DNA from: Rhodococcus sp. IEGM 1381
GTDB lineage: Bacteria > Actinomycetota > Actinomycetes > Mycobacteriales > Mycobacteriaceae
Reading direction: 5' to 3'
Assembly (NCBI RefSeq): GCF_030056795.1
Contig: NZ_JASHKQ010000001.1
Location: 310,001 to 374,000 of the forward strand
Length of the DNA stretch: 64,000 nucleotides
The translations under genes and the position numbers were made by a program. The notes under the pieces were generated by a model. That model did not search any database. It had not been told where the DNA came from and was given only the letters and a program-made list of their open reading frames with translations. The stretch's first letter is position 1, and every line of letters starts with the position of its first letter. This document shows positions 63,884 through 64,000 of the stretch, one piece after another.

Positions 63884-64000
63884 ATGGGTTTGTTCCGTAA
63901 GCGTAAGGGTCGTGCCACTCGCAAGGCAGAGGCCAAGGCTCTCAAGCACAAGGCCACTCTGGAAGCGAAGCTCGGCGCGAAGAACGAGCGCAAGCAGTTG
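63884..64000 (+). CDS. Small basic protein, 5' part (DUF6474/Rv3850-like)
   Basis: The first 39 codons of a protein starting MGLFRKRKGRATRKAEAKAL, cut by the right edge. It is Lys/Arg/Ala-rich and predicted to be helical (KHKATLEAKLGAKNERKQ). ATG 63884 has AGGAG 8 nt upstream; an earlier in-frame ATG at 63866 has no good ribosome site. The pattern resembles the DUF6474 family, to which Rv3850 may belong; that assignment is from memory. A function cannot be given. Confidence 0.7.
   Translation, partial: MGLFRKRKGRATRKAEAKALKHKATLEAKLGAKNERKQL

Overview
The window is high-GC actinobacterial DNA from a mycolic-acid bacterium, most likely Rhodococcus sensu lato (this placement is inference; no rRNA is present). 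Mycolate genes (pks13, fadD32, three mycolyltransferases), arabinogalactan genes (glf, glfT2, ubiA, aftB), PE/PPE/EspG proteins, F420-type LLM oxidoreductases and LGFP repeats all point there. From memory, gene order parallels the M. tuberculosis H37Rv segment from about Rv3800c to Rv3850, with lineage-specific blocks inserted.

Region 1 (1-16.6 kb, all minus strand) is the mycolyl-arabinogalactan locus. It reads glf, glfT2, a PAP2 phosphatase, ubiA and aftB as a chain of overlapping genes, then three mycolyltransferases (one with LGFP repeats), a DUF732 lipoprotein, a cutinase-like lipase, an LLM oxidoreductase, fadD32 and the 5' end of pks13. Together these build galactan, supply and transfer arabinose, condense mycolate and attach it to the wall.

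Region 2 (16.6-28 kb) has cobF-cobM, a secreted PGRP amidase with LGFP repeats, a HAD phosphatase, an MDR-family reductase, msrA, a DUF3533/YhgE-like membrane protein, a CPBP protease, a DinB protein and a DUF222-HNH (13E12-like) gene with a perfect SOS box.

Region 3 (27.6-36 kb) has a two-component system divergent from a Pro-rich membrane protein, with a striking paired repeat between them; then GNAT, PlsC, a lipoprotein, serS, an ankyrin protein, a septum-formation-domain protein and a zincin.

Region 4 (36-44.5 kb) has cbtB-cbtA under a cobalamin riboswitch, a degenerate histidine phosphatase, an orphan PE-PPE-espG cassette, a phosphatase-pheA pair, an IdeR-box-controlled DUF2470 gene and a second CPBP protease.

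Region 5 (44.5-55.8 kb) has an LCP protein, two tandem ferritins (the second with an IdeR-like site), DUF5926, glpQ1-like GDPD, a DUF4328 protein, rhodanese, an intergenic cluster of DnaA-box-like sequences, another LLM oxidoreductase, an acyltransferase, sodA, and a GDT1-type Mn transporter behind a yybP-ykoY riboswitch. Metal homeostasis (Co, Fe, Mn) is the theme of regions 4-5.

Region 6 (55.8-64 kb) has a NarL-type kinase with a kinase-like partner but no response regulator, a Tat-lipoprotein sugar ABC importer without its ATPase, an SDR dehydrogenase, a TM0106-type RecB nuclease and the start of a small basic protein.

No tRNA, rRNA, CRISPR array, insertion sequence or prophage was seen. 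The best candidates for undescribed biology are the paired CTGAAG repeats, the orphan PE-PPE-EspG set, the DnaA-box-like cluster, the degenerate phosphatase beside the cobalt locus, the response-regulator-less kinase pair, and several palindromic or dispersed intergenic repeats.
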